64,000 nt of DNA from CAVSRC01 sp963730325 (GCA_963730325.1 CAVSRC010000004.1:124001-188000); one strand, 5' to 3'; shown: positions 8,169-18,404, counted from the first letter of the stretch. Notes: generated by a model from the letters alone, not told the origin. Made by a program: numbers and translations.

Positions 8169-9116
8169 CTAGCTCAGTTGCGTACTGACGATGGCGAGGA
8201 TGGCGAACAGGAACGACGCGGCGAGCGGCTCCTGATAGCGGTAGAAGCGCAGGCGCGACACCGTGGTCTCGACCAGGACCACCACCGAGCCGACCAGCGT
8301 GAACTTGACGATGAGGCCGAGCGCGGCGCCGGCGGCGCCGAGCGCGCTGCCGGCGATCGACAGCCCCCACGGCAGCAGCAGCACGTTGCAGAAGATGGTG
8401 TAGAGGATGAACTGCTTCATCATCGAGGCCCACTTGATGAGCGCCAGAAGCGGTCCGGAATATTCCAGGATGCGCGCCTCCTCGATCATGTAGACCTCGA
8501 TGTGGGTGCTCGAATGGATCGGCATCCGGTCGGTCTCGATCAGGAGCAGGATGAAGAAGGCGGCGACCAGGAAGAGGTGGGCCGGGCTCAGATAGACCGG
8601 CCAGCTCGACACCAGCAGATGGTTGACGACGAAGGGCAGCATCGCCTTGGCGAGCAGCGTGATGCCGACGAAGACCAGGATCAGCGTCGGCTCGGCAAGG
8701 ATCGCCAGCATCACCGCGCGGCTCGACCCGACGCCGCCATAGGCGCTGCCGGTGTCGAGGCCCGCCAGCACGATCATGAACGAGCCGAGGGTGAGGATGA
8801 GGCCGCCACCCAGGATGTCGCCCATGTCGGAGAGCGGCAGGGGGAAGTTGGTGAGCACGGGAATCAGGATGGGCACGGTCAGCATGCAGGTGAACGCCAC
8901 CACCGGCGTCACCCAGAACAGCCATGACGCGGTCTCCGGCACGACGATCTGCTTGTGGAACAGCTTCCACAGGTCGCGATAGGGCTGGAAGATGCCAGGC
9001 CCCTGACCGCGCTGTGTGCGCTCCTCGAACTGGAGGATGATCCCCTGGATCAGCGGCGACAGCGCCAGAACGGCGACCACCTGTGCAATCTGCAGGGCGA
9101 TGTCGCGGCCGCTCAT
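8169..9116 (-). CDS. hyfC: Hydrogenase-4 component C-like / NuoH-type membrane subunit
   Basis: A 315-residue NuoH/HycD/HyfC-family protein with about eight helices. The N-terminal cytoplasmic loop RRGPG-type motif appears as TQRGQGPGIFQPYRDLWKLF and connects the peripheral arm to the membrane arm. It is the first gene of the operon. I chose the ATG at 9116 (MSGRDIALQIAQ) because it puts the first helix right after the start as in relatives; an in-frame ATG at 9158 adds 14 residues of unusual composition (MAAYCACWRE). Neither start has a clear ribosome binding site. The promoter must lie between 9117 and the terminator at 9230. Confidence 0.85.
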   Translation of the reverse strand: MSGRDIALQIAQVVAVLALSPLIQGIILQFEERTQRGQGPGIFQPYRDLWKLFHKQIVVPETASWLFWVTPVVAFTCMLTVPILIPVLTNFPLPLSDMGDILGGGLILTLGSFMIVLAGLDTGSAYGGVGSSRAVMLAILAEPTLILVFVGITLLAKAMLPFVVNHLLVSSWPVYLSPAHLFLVAAFFILLLIETDRMPIHSSTHIEVYMIEEARILEYSGPLLALIKWASMMKQFILYTIFCNVLLLPWGLSIAGSALGAAGAALGLIVKFTLVGSVVVLVETTVSRLRFYRYQEPLAASFLFAILAIVSTQLS

Positions 9117-9190
9117 CGCGCGCAACCGCTCGCGCCAGCAGGCGCAATACGCCGCCATTCATGCACACAGGTCAGGGAGGGGAGCGGTGT

Positions 9191-9230
9191 CAAAGAAAAA
9201 CTCCTCTTGCGCCAAGCGTCGAAGAGGAGT
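9191..9230 (-). terminator. Rho-independent terminator after the DUF2264 gene
   Basis: On the minus strand a stem ACTCCTCTT / AAGAGGAGT (9222-9230 with 9200-9208) with a 13-base loop is followed at once by TTTTTCTTT. It would end transcripts of the leftward mannosidase/DUF2264 operon 78 bp after its last stop and insulate the hyf-like operon. Confidence 0.8.
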
Positions 9231-9307
9231 CATCAGCCCCGAGGGCGGTTACAAGGCGAACTCCATCGCCCAAGTCCGCTGGAAGATTAGAGGCACCGCC
9301 AGTTTTG

Positions 9308-11134
9308 TCAACGGGGAGCGCGAAGGTCGAAGACCGGGACGACGCGTCCCTCGGCCGCGAAAAGCCGGCGGAGGTCCCCCACATCGGGGCAGGCGGGCGC
9401 CGGCGGAAGGTCGTCGCCGGCAGGTCGCGGCAGCGCGAGCACCGCGCACCCGAGCCGGGCCGTCCCGGCGTTCACCATCCCGCGAAGTTGCGGCAACAGC
9501 GTCCGCGCCACCATGAGGTTGGTATTGGGAGGCGGGCTCATCACCCGCGCGGCGCGTGCGTCGTATCCGACGATCACGCTGACATCCTCCGCCGTCTTGA
9601 CGCCTGCCCGCGCACCGACGGCCATTTCCACAAAGGCTTTGAAATCGGGCTTGGCGATCGCAAAGCCGCCCTCGACCACCTCCAGACGGCGCGGCGTCGT
9701 CACCTCATGCAGTCTGATGTGCCAGAGACCCGCCGGTATCAGCCAGGTCTCGACCAGCACGTCCGCATAGGGACGCCACCTGGCATAGAGTTTGTCTCCG
9801 GCGATCAGCACCGCCTCGTTGTCCTCGCGCACGCGCAAATGCCGGCCGTCGTCGGAAAAGCCCAGCATGTTGTCGCAGGCCGTTCCGGGGAGATGGCGGT
9901 CGTCGAGTTCGATGGAAAAGCCATAGCGGGTGGAATAGGCGAACTTGCCGTATTTCTCCGCCGTCCCGCGCCAGCGCCGCTGTTCCTGACCCGAAGCCAG
10001 CGCCACGATATGACCGGGAAGGTGCTGCGCCACCATGCCCGGCTCCGGCAGGGGAACCGGCGCCTCGAATATCTCCGGCGCTTCTTCCTCGGCCGCCCAG
10101 AACGGATGATCGTCGGCAAGCGCCAAAGGCAGGAACGCCTTCAGCGCCCAATAGGGCGAACCGGCCGAATTGTAGCTCTCGCTCATCAGCAGGTTGGGAT
10201 AGCCGTAGCCGACCGACAGCACGCCATCGCGCTCGAAGATCGGCCGCCGTGCCCACCAGCGAAGGTTTCTCAGGTAGTAGCCCTTGATCTGCCCCCAGGG
10301 CAGCGCCTCCACGCCGGCATAAGCGAGCGCGCCCCAGAAGCCGGCATGGGCGAAGCGATAGGTGAGGCTGCGGCCGAAGGGCAGGGCCGACCCGTCCGGG
10401 GCGTACCAGTGGCGGATCGAACGGGCGAAGGCGGCGGCACGTTCCCGGTAGCGGGCTGCGCGCACCGTGTCGCCGGAAAGGACCGCATAGATCAGCCCGT
10501 AGAAGTGGAAGGCGAAGGGGATGTAGTGGTCGGCGCTGCGGATCGACCCGTCACGATACCAGCCATTGTCCATCGCGAAGCGTTCGAGGCCGTCGAGATA
10601 GGCTTCCCGCTTCGCCGCATCGACCGCGACGCCGCAATGCGTGAGGCCGAGATCGATCATCACCCGGAAGAATTTCCAGTTGCTGTCGACGAATTCGTGC
10701 TCGCGGCCATTGATCAGGTAGGCGGCAACATTGGCCTTGGCCGCGTCGTCAAGCGGGTCCCAAAGCTCGGTCCGCGCGAGCCGCAGCGAAAAGCCGATGG
10801 CGGCGAGTTCCACCTGGCGCTGGTCGATGCTCGAAATCGTTCCCCAATAATCGGGATGCTTCGGGTTCGTGCCGTTGGCGAGACCATCACGGTAAAGCTG
10901 CCAATGCCCGAACGTGCCGCCGCCGGCGACGAGCGGCGCGATACCCCAAAGCGGACGGGCGAAGCCTTCGAGATCGGCGGCCGCCCGGTCGAAATGGGCG
11001 GCGGCCGCGCTGAGTCGTACGCGCGCTCCGGAGGGCGAGAAATACGGCAGAAGCGGCGCGAACAGGTCGCCGACCGCACGCTGAAGGTCAGCGCGGCTGC
11101 TGAGCGGATTTCCTGAAAGGGGGGCTTGCGTCAA
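9308..11134 (-). CDS. DUF2264 family protein, probable glycan-degradation enzyme
   Basis: A 608-residue DUF2264 protein: an alpha/alpha-barrel-like N-terminal half with conserved NWKFFRVMIDLGL and NGWYRDGSIRSADHYIPFAFHFY segments (about 155-215), and a C-terminal half rich in beta strands. The family is tied by genome context to polysaccharide and uronide degradation but has no settled reaction. No signal peptide is seen, so it acts in the cytoplasm. It is the last gene of a leftward run that includes GH38 alpha-mannosidase, Gfo/Idh oxidoreductase, a sugar isomerase and a Gts-type transporter. The only fitting start is a TTG at 11134 without a clear ribosome binding site, so the N-terminus is uncertain. 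Confidence 0.8.
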   Translation of the reverse strand: MTQAPLSGNPLSSRADLQRAVGDLFAPLLPYFSPSGARVRLSAAAAHFDRAAADLEGFARPLWGIAPLVAGGGTFGHWQLYRDGLANGTNPKHPDYWGTISSIDQRQVELAAIGFSLRLARTELWDPLDDAAKANVAAYLINGREHEFVDSNWKFFRVMIDLGLTHCGVAVDAAKREAYLDGLERFAMDNGWYRDGSIRSADHYIPFAFHFYGLIYAVLSGDTVRAARYRERAAAFARSIRHWYAPDGSALPFGRSLTYRFAHAGFWGALAYAGVEALPWGQIKGYYLRNLRWWARRPIFERDGVLSVGYGYPNLLMSESYNSAGSPYWALKAFLPLALADDHPFWAAEEEAPEIFEAPVPLPEPGMVAQHLPGHIVALASGQEQRRWRGTAEKYGKFAYSTRYGFSIELDDRHLPGTACDNMLGFSDDGRHLRVREDNEAVLIAGDKLYARWRPYADVLVETWLIPAGLWHIRLHEVTTPRRLEVVEGGFAIAKPDFKAFVEMAVGARAGVKTAEDVSVIVGYDARAARVMSPPPNTNLMVARTLLPQLRGMVNAGTARLGCAVLALPRPAGDDLPPAPACPDVGDLRRLFAAEGRVVPVFDLRAPR

Positions 11135-11253
11135 TGTGCGATCCGGATTGCCGGCCGGCGTATGCCGGTCCTGCAGGCTCGCCTTTCAATTTACCCGATC
11201 GCGGCGACGCCTTCATTCATTTCCTTTGCGCCATCGTCGATCGCGAAGCCTCC

Positions 11254-14238
11254 TCATCGCGTCAGCCGCCAGCTTCTGACCTCGAAGGGCATCAGGTCGC
11301 ACGCTGCCGCGCGCGCCTGCGGCTCCTCCAGGATGGTCACCGGGCTCGCCGTCCATCCCGGCGCGGCGATGGTGAAATCGCCACGGCGGCCGGCCGGTTC
11401 GTAGATGCGCAGCACAAGACCCTTGCCCGCCTCGGCGCCTTTCAGTCCCGACAGCGCCGCTGGAATGCCGGCAACCGACAGCGGCGTCGCCGCGCCGATG
11501 GCCAGGCCGGAAACCGCGCGCATGAGCAGGGGCTGGTTGAGATCTTCGGCCTCTTCGCGCACGCCGCCTTCGTGCCAATCGCCGTCATGGGGGTGAAGGG
11601 CATAGGTGAAGCTCTGCCGGCCCTCGTCGGCGAGCGGGTCCGGATAGACCGGCGCGCGCACCAGCGACAGGCCGAGCACATTGCCGTGGACACTGTGTCC
11701 GTACTTGGCGTCGTTGATCAGCGCCACGCCGAAGCCCGGCTCGCCAAGATCGATGAAACGGTGCGCCGCCGCCTCGAACATTGCCTGGTCCCAGCTCGTG
11801 TTCCGGTGCGTCGGTCGCGTCACGACGCCATTGGCGCATTCGAAGGTGGCGCGCTCGGCACGCACGGCCACCGGCGTCAGCGTGCGCAGGAGCACGCGCC
11901 GGTCATGCCAGTCGAGCGTCGTCTCGATGTCGAGCCGTCGGGCATTGGCGGCGAGCGCATAGGTCTGGGTGATCGTGGAATCGCGGAACCGGCGCACGAT
12001 GCGAAGTGCCGCCCGCGCCGGCCCGGATTCGACCAGCGCGATGCTTTCCACCTCGCTGACCGGCTCGCCACGCGCGGCATAATCGGCGTCGATGTCCCAG
12101 GCGTCCCAGCCGCGCGGCTTGTCGACCGGATAGGCCCACAGCTGGTTGCCGGCGCCGGCCAGCGCCTCGCGCCCGGTCGGCTTGTGGATCAGCGAGGCGA
12201 TGGTGCCGTCGGCGCCGACGGTCGCCTTCAGGAAGGCGTTTTCGAGATGCGTCGGGCTGGCGGAGAGCCCCGCCACCGGCGTCGTCTTGCGGCTGACGAC
12301 GGCGATCCCGAGCGGCGCCACCGTGTCGCTGCCCGTCCCGATTCGGCGCACCGACAGCGACGGGTTCACGACCAGCAGCCCGTCGCCGGCGCCTTGCGAA
12401 AGCTGCGCGGCGATGGCGTCGAGCGCCGCTTCTTGCGCCGCCTTGCCCGCCGCGATCACGCCGCCAAGCTCGGCTTCGGCATCCTCGTAGACTTCGCGGA
12501 TCGAAGATCCGGGCAGGATGTCGTGGAACTCGTTCTTGAGCACGACGCGCCAGTCCGCCTCCAGCGGTTCCGGCGCCGCGGCGCCCAGCATATGCGCCAG
12601 TGACGCGGCGGTCTCGGCGGTGATCAGCGCGCGTTCGGCCTGCCGGTGCAGGCGCTTGACGTTGGACTGGGTGGTCAGCGTCGCCCGGTGCAGTTCCAGA
12701 TAGATCTCGCCCCGCCACACCGGCAGCGTCGTCTCGGCGGCGCGCTGATGTGCCCGGGCGAAATAGTCGGCGACATCGCCCCAGCGCGCCTTGGGCAGCA
12801 CGGGAAAATCGCGCAACTGCTCCTCGCGTTCGACCATTTCCGGTGTCGTGCCGCCGCCGCCGTCGCCATAGCCGATGGCGAGCAGCGAGGTGTCGTGCTG
12901 CACCTTGCCCCGGAAATTCAGCCAGGTGTGGTGCAGCGCATGGGGACCAAGGTGGCCGTTATAGCCGTCACCCGGATTGTCGAAGGTGTGGGCAAGCACG
13001 CGCGAGCCATCCAGCCCCTCCCACCAGAAGAGATCGGCCGGGATGCGATTGGTCTCCGACCAGTTCACCTTGATCGTGAAGAAGGAGTCGATACCGCCTT
13101 GTTTCAGCAGCTGCGGCAGCGCACCCGAGAAGCCGAAGCAGTCGGGCAGCCAGCACACAGTGTGGCGCCGGCCGAACGTCTTTTCGAAGAAGCGCTGGCC
13201 GTAGAGGATCTGACGGGCAAGCGACTCGCCGGTGGGCATGTTGGTGTCGGGCTCGACCCACATGCCGCCGATCGTTTCCCATTGGCCCGCAGCGACACGC
13301 GCCCTGATGGCACTGAACAGGTCCGGATCGTCTTCGGCGATTTGTGCGTAGTAATGCGCGGTTGACTGGTTGAAGCGGTAGTCCGCGGACGCCGCCATCA
13401 GCCCCACAGCCGTGTGGAAGGTGCGCCTGAGCTTGCGCCGCGTCTCGTCATAGGGCCACAGCCAGGCGAGATCGATATGGGCGTGGCCGGTGAGCAGAAT
13501 CTCGCCCTGTTGCGGATAGCGAGCCTGCAGGTCACGCAGCCGCGCCACCAACGCCTGGTGGGCGGCGGCGACGCTTGCCCGCTGACCCTGGTTGAGCGCC
13601 GCCGGCCGATCGACGGTCTCCGGCAATTCCCAGATGTGCTGCTGCTGGGGCGAGGGCGCCACGCGCGCGATGTAGTCGGCCGTGCCCGACGGCCAGTCGA
13701 GGCCGGTGAGCGCATCCTCCGCCGCGGCCAGCAGATGCGGCTGGACCTCGTGGTCGGCGAGCACGGCGCAGGTTTCGGCAACCTGCCTGAGCAACAGGTG
13801 CAGCCGGTGGACGGCCAGGTCGATCCAGGCAAGCGCTGCATTGTGGAGTTTCGGCGCGCGCATCGGCACACCGAACGGCCCGCGTGCCGTCGCCTCGGCG
13901 CCGATGGCGATGTGGCGGTGATGGACCGGAAATTCGCGATGATAGGGATCGACGCCGAAGGAGACGGGATTGGCGCCGGAGGCGCTCAGCGTCACCAGGG
14001 CCTCGCCGCCGAGATCGAGCGTCAGCCGTGTTTCTTCCAGCGGCCAGTGTGCCGGCACCTCGGCCTTGACGTCGAAGCGATGCACGCCCTTGCGGTCGGG
14101 CCATGCTTCACCGGCCGCGATGGGCGCGCCGTCCAGCGTCCACCCCGTCACCGGGACAGTCTCGCGCATGCGCCAATATGCGAGTTCCTCGAGCTGGACC
14201 CGCAGGCGGTCCAGCCGTTGCGCGTTGGTCAATGCCAT
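11254..14238 (-). CDS. GH38 alpha-mannosidase
   Basis: A 994-residue glycoside hydrolase family 38 enzyme, full length. Zinc ligands are in GHAHIDLAW (His254, Asp256), and the catalytic nucleophile is Asp366 in CWLPDCFGFSGALP. Further downstream come the GH38 middle domain (NEFHDILPGSS) and the beta-rich C-terminal region. The enzyme removes alpha-linked mannose from oligosaccharides; no signal peptide is present, so it should act on imported substrate. The ATG at 14238 is preceded by AAGGCAGAG; the open frame continues 23 codons upstream without family similarity. It lies between the Gfo/Idh gene and the DUF2264 gene. Confidence 0.93.
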   Translation of the reverse strand: MALTNAQRLDRLRVQLEELAYWRMRETVPVTGWTLDGAPIAAGEAWPDRKGVHRFDVKAEVPAHWPLEETRLTLDLGGEALVTLSASGANPVSFGVDPYHREFPVHHRHIAIGAEATARGPFGVPMRAPKLHNAALAWIDLAVHRLHLLLRQVAETCAVLADHEVQPHLLAAAEDALTGLDWPSGTADYIARVAPSPQQQHIWELPETVDRPAALNQGQRASVAAAHQALVARLRDLQARYPQQGEILLTGHAHIDLAWLWPYDETRRKLRRTFHTAVGLMAASADYRFNQSTAHYYAQIAEDDPDLFSAIRARVAAGQWETIGGMWVEPDTNMPTGESLARQILYGQRFFEKTFGRRHTVCWLPDCFGFSGALPQLLKQGGIDSFFTIKVNWSETNRIPADLFWWEGLDGSRVLAHTFDNPGDGYNGHLGPHALHHTWLNFRGKVQHDTSLLAIGYGDGGGGTTPEMVEREEQLRDFPVLPKARWGDVADYFARAHQRAAETTLPVWRGEIYLELHRATLTTQSNVKRLHRQAERALITAETAASLAHMLGAAAPEPLEADWRVVLKNEFHDILPGSSIREVYEDAEAELGGVIAAGKAAQEAALDAIAAQLSQGAGDGLLVVNPSLSVRRIGTGSDTVAPLGIAVVSRKTTPVAGLSASPTHLENAFLKATVGADGTIASLIHKPTGREALAGAGNQLWAYPVDKPRGWDAWDIDADYAARGEPVSEVESIALVESGPARAALRIVRRFRDSTITQTYALAANARRLDIETTLDWHDRRVLLRTLTPVAVRAERATFECANGVVTRPTHRNTSWDQAMFEAAAHRFIDLGEPGFGVALINDAKYGHSVHGNVLGLSLVRAPVYPDPLADEGRQSFTYALHPHDGDWHEGGVREEAEDLNQPLLMRAVSGLAIGAATPLSVAGIPAALSGLKGAEAGKGLVLRIYEPAGRRGDFTIAAPGWTASPVTILEEPQARAAACDLMPFEVRSWRLTR

Positions 14239-14441
14239 CGGGGCTCTGCCTTTCAAAACGGCCACGCGGGGCCGGCCCACACTGACATATCGCCGGCTCA
14301 CCGGCACGACGCCATCGTCGCCTCCCCGCCGCTCTCCCGGCGGACGCCCCCTCGGAAATGCCTTGGCAACGGAACCTAAGCCGCTCGCGTCCTCGGCCCG
14401 TTCCGCCGATGGCGCGTTCCGCCGGGATGATGCGGCTCCGG

Positions 14442-15608
14442 TCAGGCGAAGGGGAGGGCCTCCGGCACAGCCAGCCGCCTGGCGTCGGCCTCGCTCAGCG
14501 GCCTCGGCCGCTCGACCTCGGACTTGAGCGTGATGAACCTGCGCGTCGCCGCCGAGGTGAGCGTCGATTCCATCACTTCGAGAACGTGCATGGCCAGGCG
14601 TCCGGAACAGCGCGGCTCGCGCTTGTGGCGCACCGCGTCGATCAGATCGGCAACGCCCAGCATGCGGTAATTGGAGCGCATCGGCGTTCCCGGATTACCC
14701 TGATAGTTGAGGGCGCCAAACGGCGCCAGCGCCGCATCGGCTTGCGCATAGTCGCCGTCGCGCTCCGAATAGAGCACCATGCCGCCGAAGTGATTGGGAT
14801 CGGGCAGCAGCATGGAGCCGTTCGTGCCGTAAAGCTCGATCGGATTGCCGTGACCGTGCTTCCACACGTCCCAGCTTGTGCCGATGGTCACCTCGGCGCC
14901 GGAGCGGAATTCGAGAATGGCATTGATGGTCGTCGGCGTGGTCACCTTGACCTTCTTGCCCTTCATCGGCCCGTCGGCGGTCACCAGGCGGTGGCTGAAA
15001 CCGGACTTGGCCATGGCGGTCACGGTCTTTACCGGACCCAGCAGGTTGACCAGCGCGGTGACGTAATAGGCGCCGAGATCGAGCATCGGCCCGGAGCCCG
15101 GCTGGAAGAAGAAGACGGGATTGGGGTGCCAATGCTCCATGCCGTGGCTGAGCACATTGGCGGTGCCGCCGACCACCTTGCCGATGGCGCCCTTGTCGAT
15201 CAGTCGGCGCGCCGTCTGGCCGCTGCCGCCGAGAAAGGTGTCAGGCGCGCAGCCGAGCTTCAACCCGCGCCTGTCCGCCTCCGCCACCAGTTTCCTGGCC
15301 TGCTTGAAGTCGAGCGCCAACGGCTTTTCCGAATAGGCGTGCTTGCCCGCCGACAGGATCGACCGGGTCACGTCGTAATGCGCGGCCGGAACCGTGAGGT
15401 TGATCACCAGGTCGATCTCGTCGCTGGCGAGCAGTTCGTCGACCGACATGGCGCGCACCGAATACTGCGCGGCCCGCGCCTTGGCCGCCGCCGGCACGAT
15501 ATCCGCGCAGGCGACGATCTTCAGGCCGCGGAATGACGGTGCCAGCCGCAGATAGGCCTCGGATATGACGCCGCATCCGATGATGCCGATTGCCGTTTCC
15601 CGCGCCAT
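14442..15608 (-). CDS. Gfo/Idh/MocA family sugar oxidoreductase
   Basis: A 388-residue NAD(P)-dependent oxidoreductase. The Rossmann motif GIIGCGVIS is at residues 8-16, and the catalytic-lysine motif SEKPLA is near residues 93-98. The C-terminal alpha/beta substrate domain has PGSGPMLDLGAYYVTALVNLLGP. Members oxidise or reduce sugars and inositols or take part in keto-sugar glycoside cleavage. It follows the sugar isomerase gene by 4 bp and precedes the mannosidase by 203 bp. A role in oxidising mannose or a mannoside is inferred from context only. Confidence 0.88.
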   Translation of the reverse strand: MARETAIGIIGCGVISEAYLRLAPSFRGLKIVACADIVPAAAKARAAQYSVRAMSVDELLASDEIDLVINLTVPAAHYDVTRSILSAGKHAYSEKPLALDFKQARKLVAEADRRGLKLGCAPDTFLGGSGQTARRLIDKGAIGKVVGGTANVLSHGMEHWHPNPVFFFQPGSGPMLDLGAYYVTALVNLLGPVKTVTAMAKSGFSHRLVTADGPMKGKKVKVTTPTTINAILEFRSGAEVTIGTSWDVWKHGHGNPIELYGTNGSMLLPDPNHFGGMVLYSERDGDYAQADAALAPFGALNYQGNPGTPMRSNYRMLGVADLIDAVRHKREPRCSGRLAMHVLEVMESTLTSAATRRFITLKSEVERPRPLSEADARRLAVPEALPFA

Positions 15609-15612
15609 GGCC

Positions 15613-16377
15613 TCAGCCTTTCCTGCCGATCAGGCCGGCGACGAAGGCGTAGGAATTGCGTGCAAAGGATTCCCAGTCGGACGGCGCATCGTGCTCGAAG
15701 ACGAGGAGGTCGGTGCCGGCGCTCGCGATCGACGGCCACAGCGCCTTCCAGGGAAGCGTTCCCGCGCCGATGTCGGTCCAGCCGTCGTCCTTGGTGACGC
15801 CGGCCGGGGCCATGTCCTTGATGTGGAAAGCGGCGACCTTGCCCTTGAATGCGTTGAGTTCGGTGGCGATGTCGGCGCCGCCGCGGGCGACCCAGCCGAG
15901 GTCGGCCTCCCATTTGACGTCGCCGCCGGAAAGCAGGTGTTCGATCGGACGCGACCCGTCGGACAGCGTCACATATTCGTAGTCATGGTTGTGCCAGGCG
16001 AGTCCGAGCCCGGCACCCTGGAGCGCCGCGGCATGGCCCTGGAGCCGGGCGCCGAGCGCCTGCCAGCCGGCGGCGTCCTGCGAGCGCTCGCCCTGCGGCA
16101 CCGCCGGAATGACCACCGTCTCCAGGCCGAGGATCTTGGCCGTGTCGATCACCGCCGCCCGGTCGGCGTCGAGGTCGGCCAGCGACATGTGGCAGGTGGG
16201 AATCTTCAGCCCCAGCGCATCGCATTTGGCACGCAACGCCTTGGGGTCGGCCTTGTAGGCGCCGCCAAAGGGCTCGACCGCATCGTAGCCGATCGCCGCA
16301 AGCGTCTCGAGGTGCTTCTCGATCGGTGGAAAATTGCGCGCGCTATAGAGCTGGAAGGAAATCCGGTAGGTGGGCAT
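15613..16377 (-). CDS. Sugar phosphate isomerase/epimerase family TIM-barrel protein
   Basis: A 254-residue xylose-isomerase-like TIM barrel (AP endonuclease family 2 fold). Metal-site motifs are visible: WHNHDYEY near residue 126, EADLGW near 155, FHIKDM near 183 and FEHD near 225. Such proteins isomerise or epimerise sugars or keto-inositols in the cytoplasm. It follows the ABC ATPase gene by about 26 bp and is almost fused to the Gfo/Idh gene. Isomerase/Gfo-Idh pairs are common in oxidative sugar and glycoside pathways; the substrate is not determined. Confidence 0.85.
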   Translation of the reverse strand: MPTYRISFQLYSARNFPPIEKHLETLAAIGYDAVEPFGGAYKADPKALRAKCDALGLKIPTCHMSLADLDADRAAVIDTAKILGLETVVIPAVPQGERSQDAAGWQALGARLQGHAAALQGAGLGLAWHNHDYEYVTLSDGSRPIEHLLSGGDVKWEADLGWVARGGADIATELNAFKGKVAAFHIKDMAPAGVTKDDGWTDIGAGTLPWKALWPSIASAGTDLLVFEHDAPSDWESFARNSYAFVAGLIGRKG

Positions 16378-16403
16378 GGGGTGCTTTCTTGGAAATGCAG
16401 CCG

Positions 16404-17491
16404 TCAGAGGCGGGCACCGCTTTCTTCATCGAAAACGGAAGCCATGCTCGGCTGGAAATACACATCGACCTTCTCGCCGATGCGGTGGTTGTCGTCCGGG
16501 CCGACGCGGATGGACACGGACTCCTCGCCGATATTGCCCCACAGAAGGCTGTCGGCGCCCATCGGTTCGACCAGGTTCAGTTCGAGGGGGAGGGCGGTCG
16601 AGGCTTCCAGCTTCTCCTCGATGTGGATCTGCTCCGGCCGGATCGCCGAGCACGGCCTTGCGGCCGCTGACCGGCGGCTTGGCGAAATTGTAGCCGGCCA
16701 GGTTGATGGCGACGCCGTCGGCGCACACCAGCATCGGATCGCTGTTCACCCTGCAACTCGCCGCTGACGAAGTTCATCGCCGGCGAGCCGACGAAGCCGG
16801 CGACGAAGAGGTTGAGCGGGCGTTGGTAGATCTCCTTGGGCGACGCCAGCTGCTGGATGACGCCGCCATGCATGACCGCCACGCGGTCGGCGAGCGTCAG
16901 CGCCTCGATCTGGTCGTGGGTCACGTAGATCATGGTCGAGCCGAGCTTCATGTGCAGCTTCTTCAGCTCGACCCGGAGCTCGGTCCTCAACTTGGCGTCG
17001 AGATTGGACAGCGGCTCGTCGAACAGGAAGACGTCCGCCTCGCGCACCAGCGCCCGACCGATGGCGACGCGCTGGCGCTGGCCGCCGGAAAGCTCCGAGG
17101 GCTTGCGGTTGAGCAGCGGTTCGATCTGCAGAAGCGCCGCGACGCGCTGGACGCGCCTCTCGATCTCGTCCTTGGGCAAGCGCGCCACCTGCAGGCCGAA
17201 GGTCAGGTTGCCCTTCACCGACATGCGCGGATAGAGCGCGTAGGACTGGAACACCATGCCGATGCCACGGTCCTTGGGCTCTTTCCAGGTCACGTTCTTC
17301 TCGTCGATCCATATCTGGCCAGCATTGATGTCGAGCAGGCCGGCAATGGCGTTCAGGAGCGTGGACTTGCCGCAGCCGGATGGGCCGAGCAGGACGACGA
17401 ATTCGCCCTCTTCGACATCGAGGTCGAGATCTTGCAGGACCTTGAGGTGGCCGAACGAGACACCAAGCTTCTTGATCGAGACGCTGGTCAT
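16404..17491 (-). pseudogene. ugpC: UgpC/MsmX-type ABC transporter ATPase, two frameshifts (probable sequence errors)
   Basis: A sugar-importer ATPase with Walker A GPSGCGKST (residues about 37-45), Q-loop MVFQSYALYP, signature LSGGQRQR, Walker B VFLFDEP and switch His in VTHDQ. After about residue 250 the frame breaks twice. Removing one G at 16749-16751 and one base near 16644-16646 restores the usual C-terminal OB domain (NSDPMLVCADGV, then RPEQIHIEE) and a stop at 16404, giving 361 residues, the normal length. The full conservation of all three frame segments points to base-calling error rather than decay. It follows the second permease in the gts-like operon. It is the only sugar ABC ATPase gene in the window. 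Confidence 0.85.
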
Positions 17492-17495
17492 TGTC

Positions 17496-18368
17496 CTATC
17501 CCTTGACGGCACCTGCCGCGATGCCGCGCACGAACCATCGTCCCGAAACGAAGTAGACGATGAGCGGAACGGCCGCAGTCAGGATCGTGGCCGCCATGTT
17601 CACATTGTATTCGCGCACACCGGTGGTGGTGTTGACGATGTTGTTGAGCTGCACCGTCATCGGCCAGTTGGCGCGGCCGGCGAAGACGACGCCGAACAGG
17701 AAGTCGTTCCAGATGCCGGTCACCTGAAGGATGATCGCGACCACCGTGATCGGCAGCGACATCGGAATCATGATGCGGAAGAATATCTGCCAGAAGCCCG
17801 CTCCATCGACACGTGCCGCCTTGAACAATTCGAGCGGAACCGAGGCGTAGTAGTTGCGGAACAGGATCGTCAGAATCGGCATGCCGAAGATGGTGTGAAT
17901 GATGATGATGCCGGGCAAGGTGGCGAACAGGTGGACTTCCCTCAGCGCGATGATCAGCGGATAGATCACCACCTGGTAGGGCACGAAGGCGCCGAAGACG
18001 AGCAGCAGGAAGAACAGATTGGAAAACCTGTAGCGCCAGAACGACAGGGCGTAGCCGTTAATTGAGGCGATGATGATCGAAATGATGACGCTCGGCACCG
18101 TGATCTTGATCGAATTCCAGAAGCCGGGGTGAAGCCCGAAGCAGTCGCGTCCGGTGCAGGCGTGGAGCCAGGCGTCGAGCCATGGCTGAATGGTCCAGAC
18201 CTCGGGCAGGTTGAACAAGTGGCCGAGACGGATCTCGGGGATCGTCTTCAGCGACGTCACGATCATGACGTAGAGCGGGAAAAGGAAGAACAGGGCCGAG
18301 ATGATCAGAAATCCATAGACGCCGACGCGCGCCGGCGACAGCCGACGCGGCTTCGGTCCTTCCGCCAA
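17496..18368 (-). CDS. Sugar ABC transporter permease (GtsC/MalG type)
   Basis: A 290-residue MalG-type permease with six helices and the EAA loop (ELFKAARVDGAGFWQIFFRIMIPMSLP). The extended periplasmic segment CTGRDCFGLHPGFWNSIK is typical of glucose/mannose (GtsC) permeases. The intact frame begins at a TTG (18368). A better start is the ATG at 18408 (MTSTTRHPA), which overlaps the stop of the preceding permease as ATGA; it requires removing one base from the GGG at 18381-18383, and then reads MTSTTRHPAAGDELAEGPKP. I think the true gene is 17496-18408 with a one-base sequence error. Confidence 0.85.
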   Translation of the reverse strand: MAEGPKPRRLSPARVGVYGFLIISALFFLFPLYVMIVTSLKTIPEIRLGHLFNLPEVWTIQPWLDAWLHACTGRDCFGLHPGFWNSIKITVPSVIISIIIASINGYALSFWRYRFSNLFFLLLVFGAFVPYQVVIYPLIIALREVHLFATLPGIIIIHTIFGMPILTILFRNYYASVPLELFKAARVDGAGFWQIFFRIMIPMSLPITVVAIILQVTGIWNDFLFGVVFAGRANWPMTVQLNNIVNTTTGVREYNVNMAATILTAAVPLIVYFVSGRWFVRGIAAGAVKG

Positions 18369-18404
18369 TTCGTCGCCGGCGGGCAGGGTGGCGGGTCGTG
18401 CTGG

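Noticed and set aside
1743..9116. A functional hydrogenase or formate hydrogenlyase
   Set aside because: The large subunit lacks all four NiFe ligands, and no hyp maturation or formate dehydrogenase gene is in the window.
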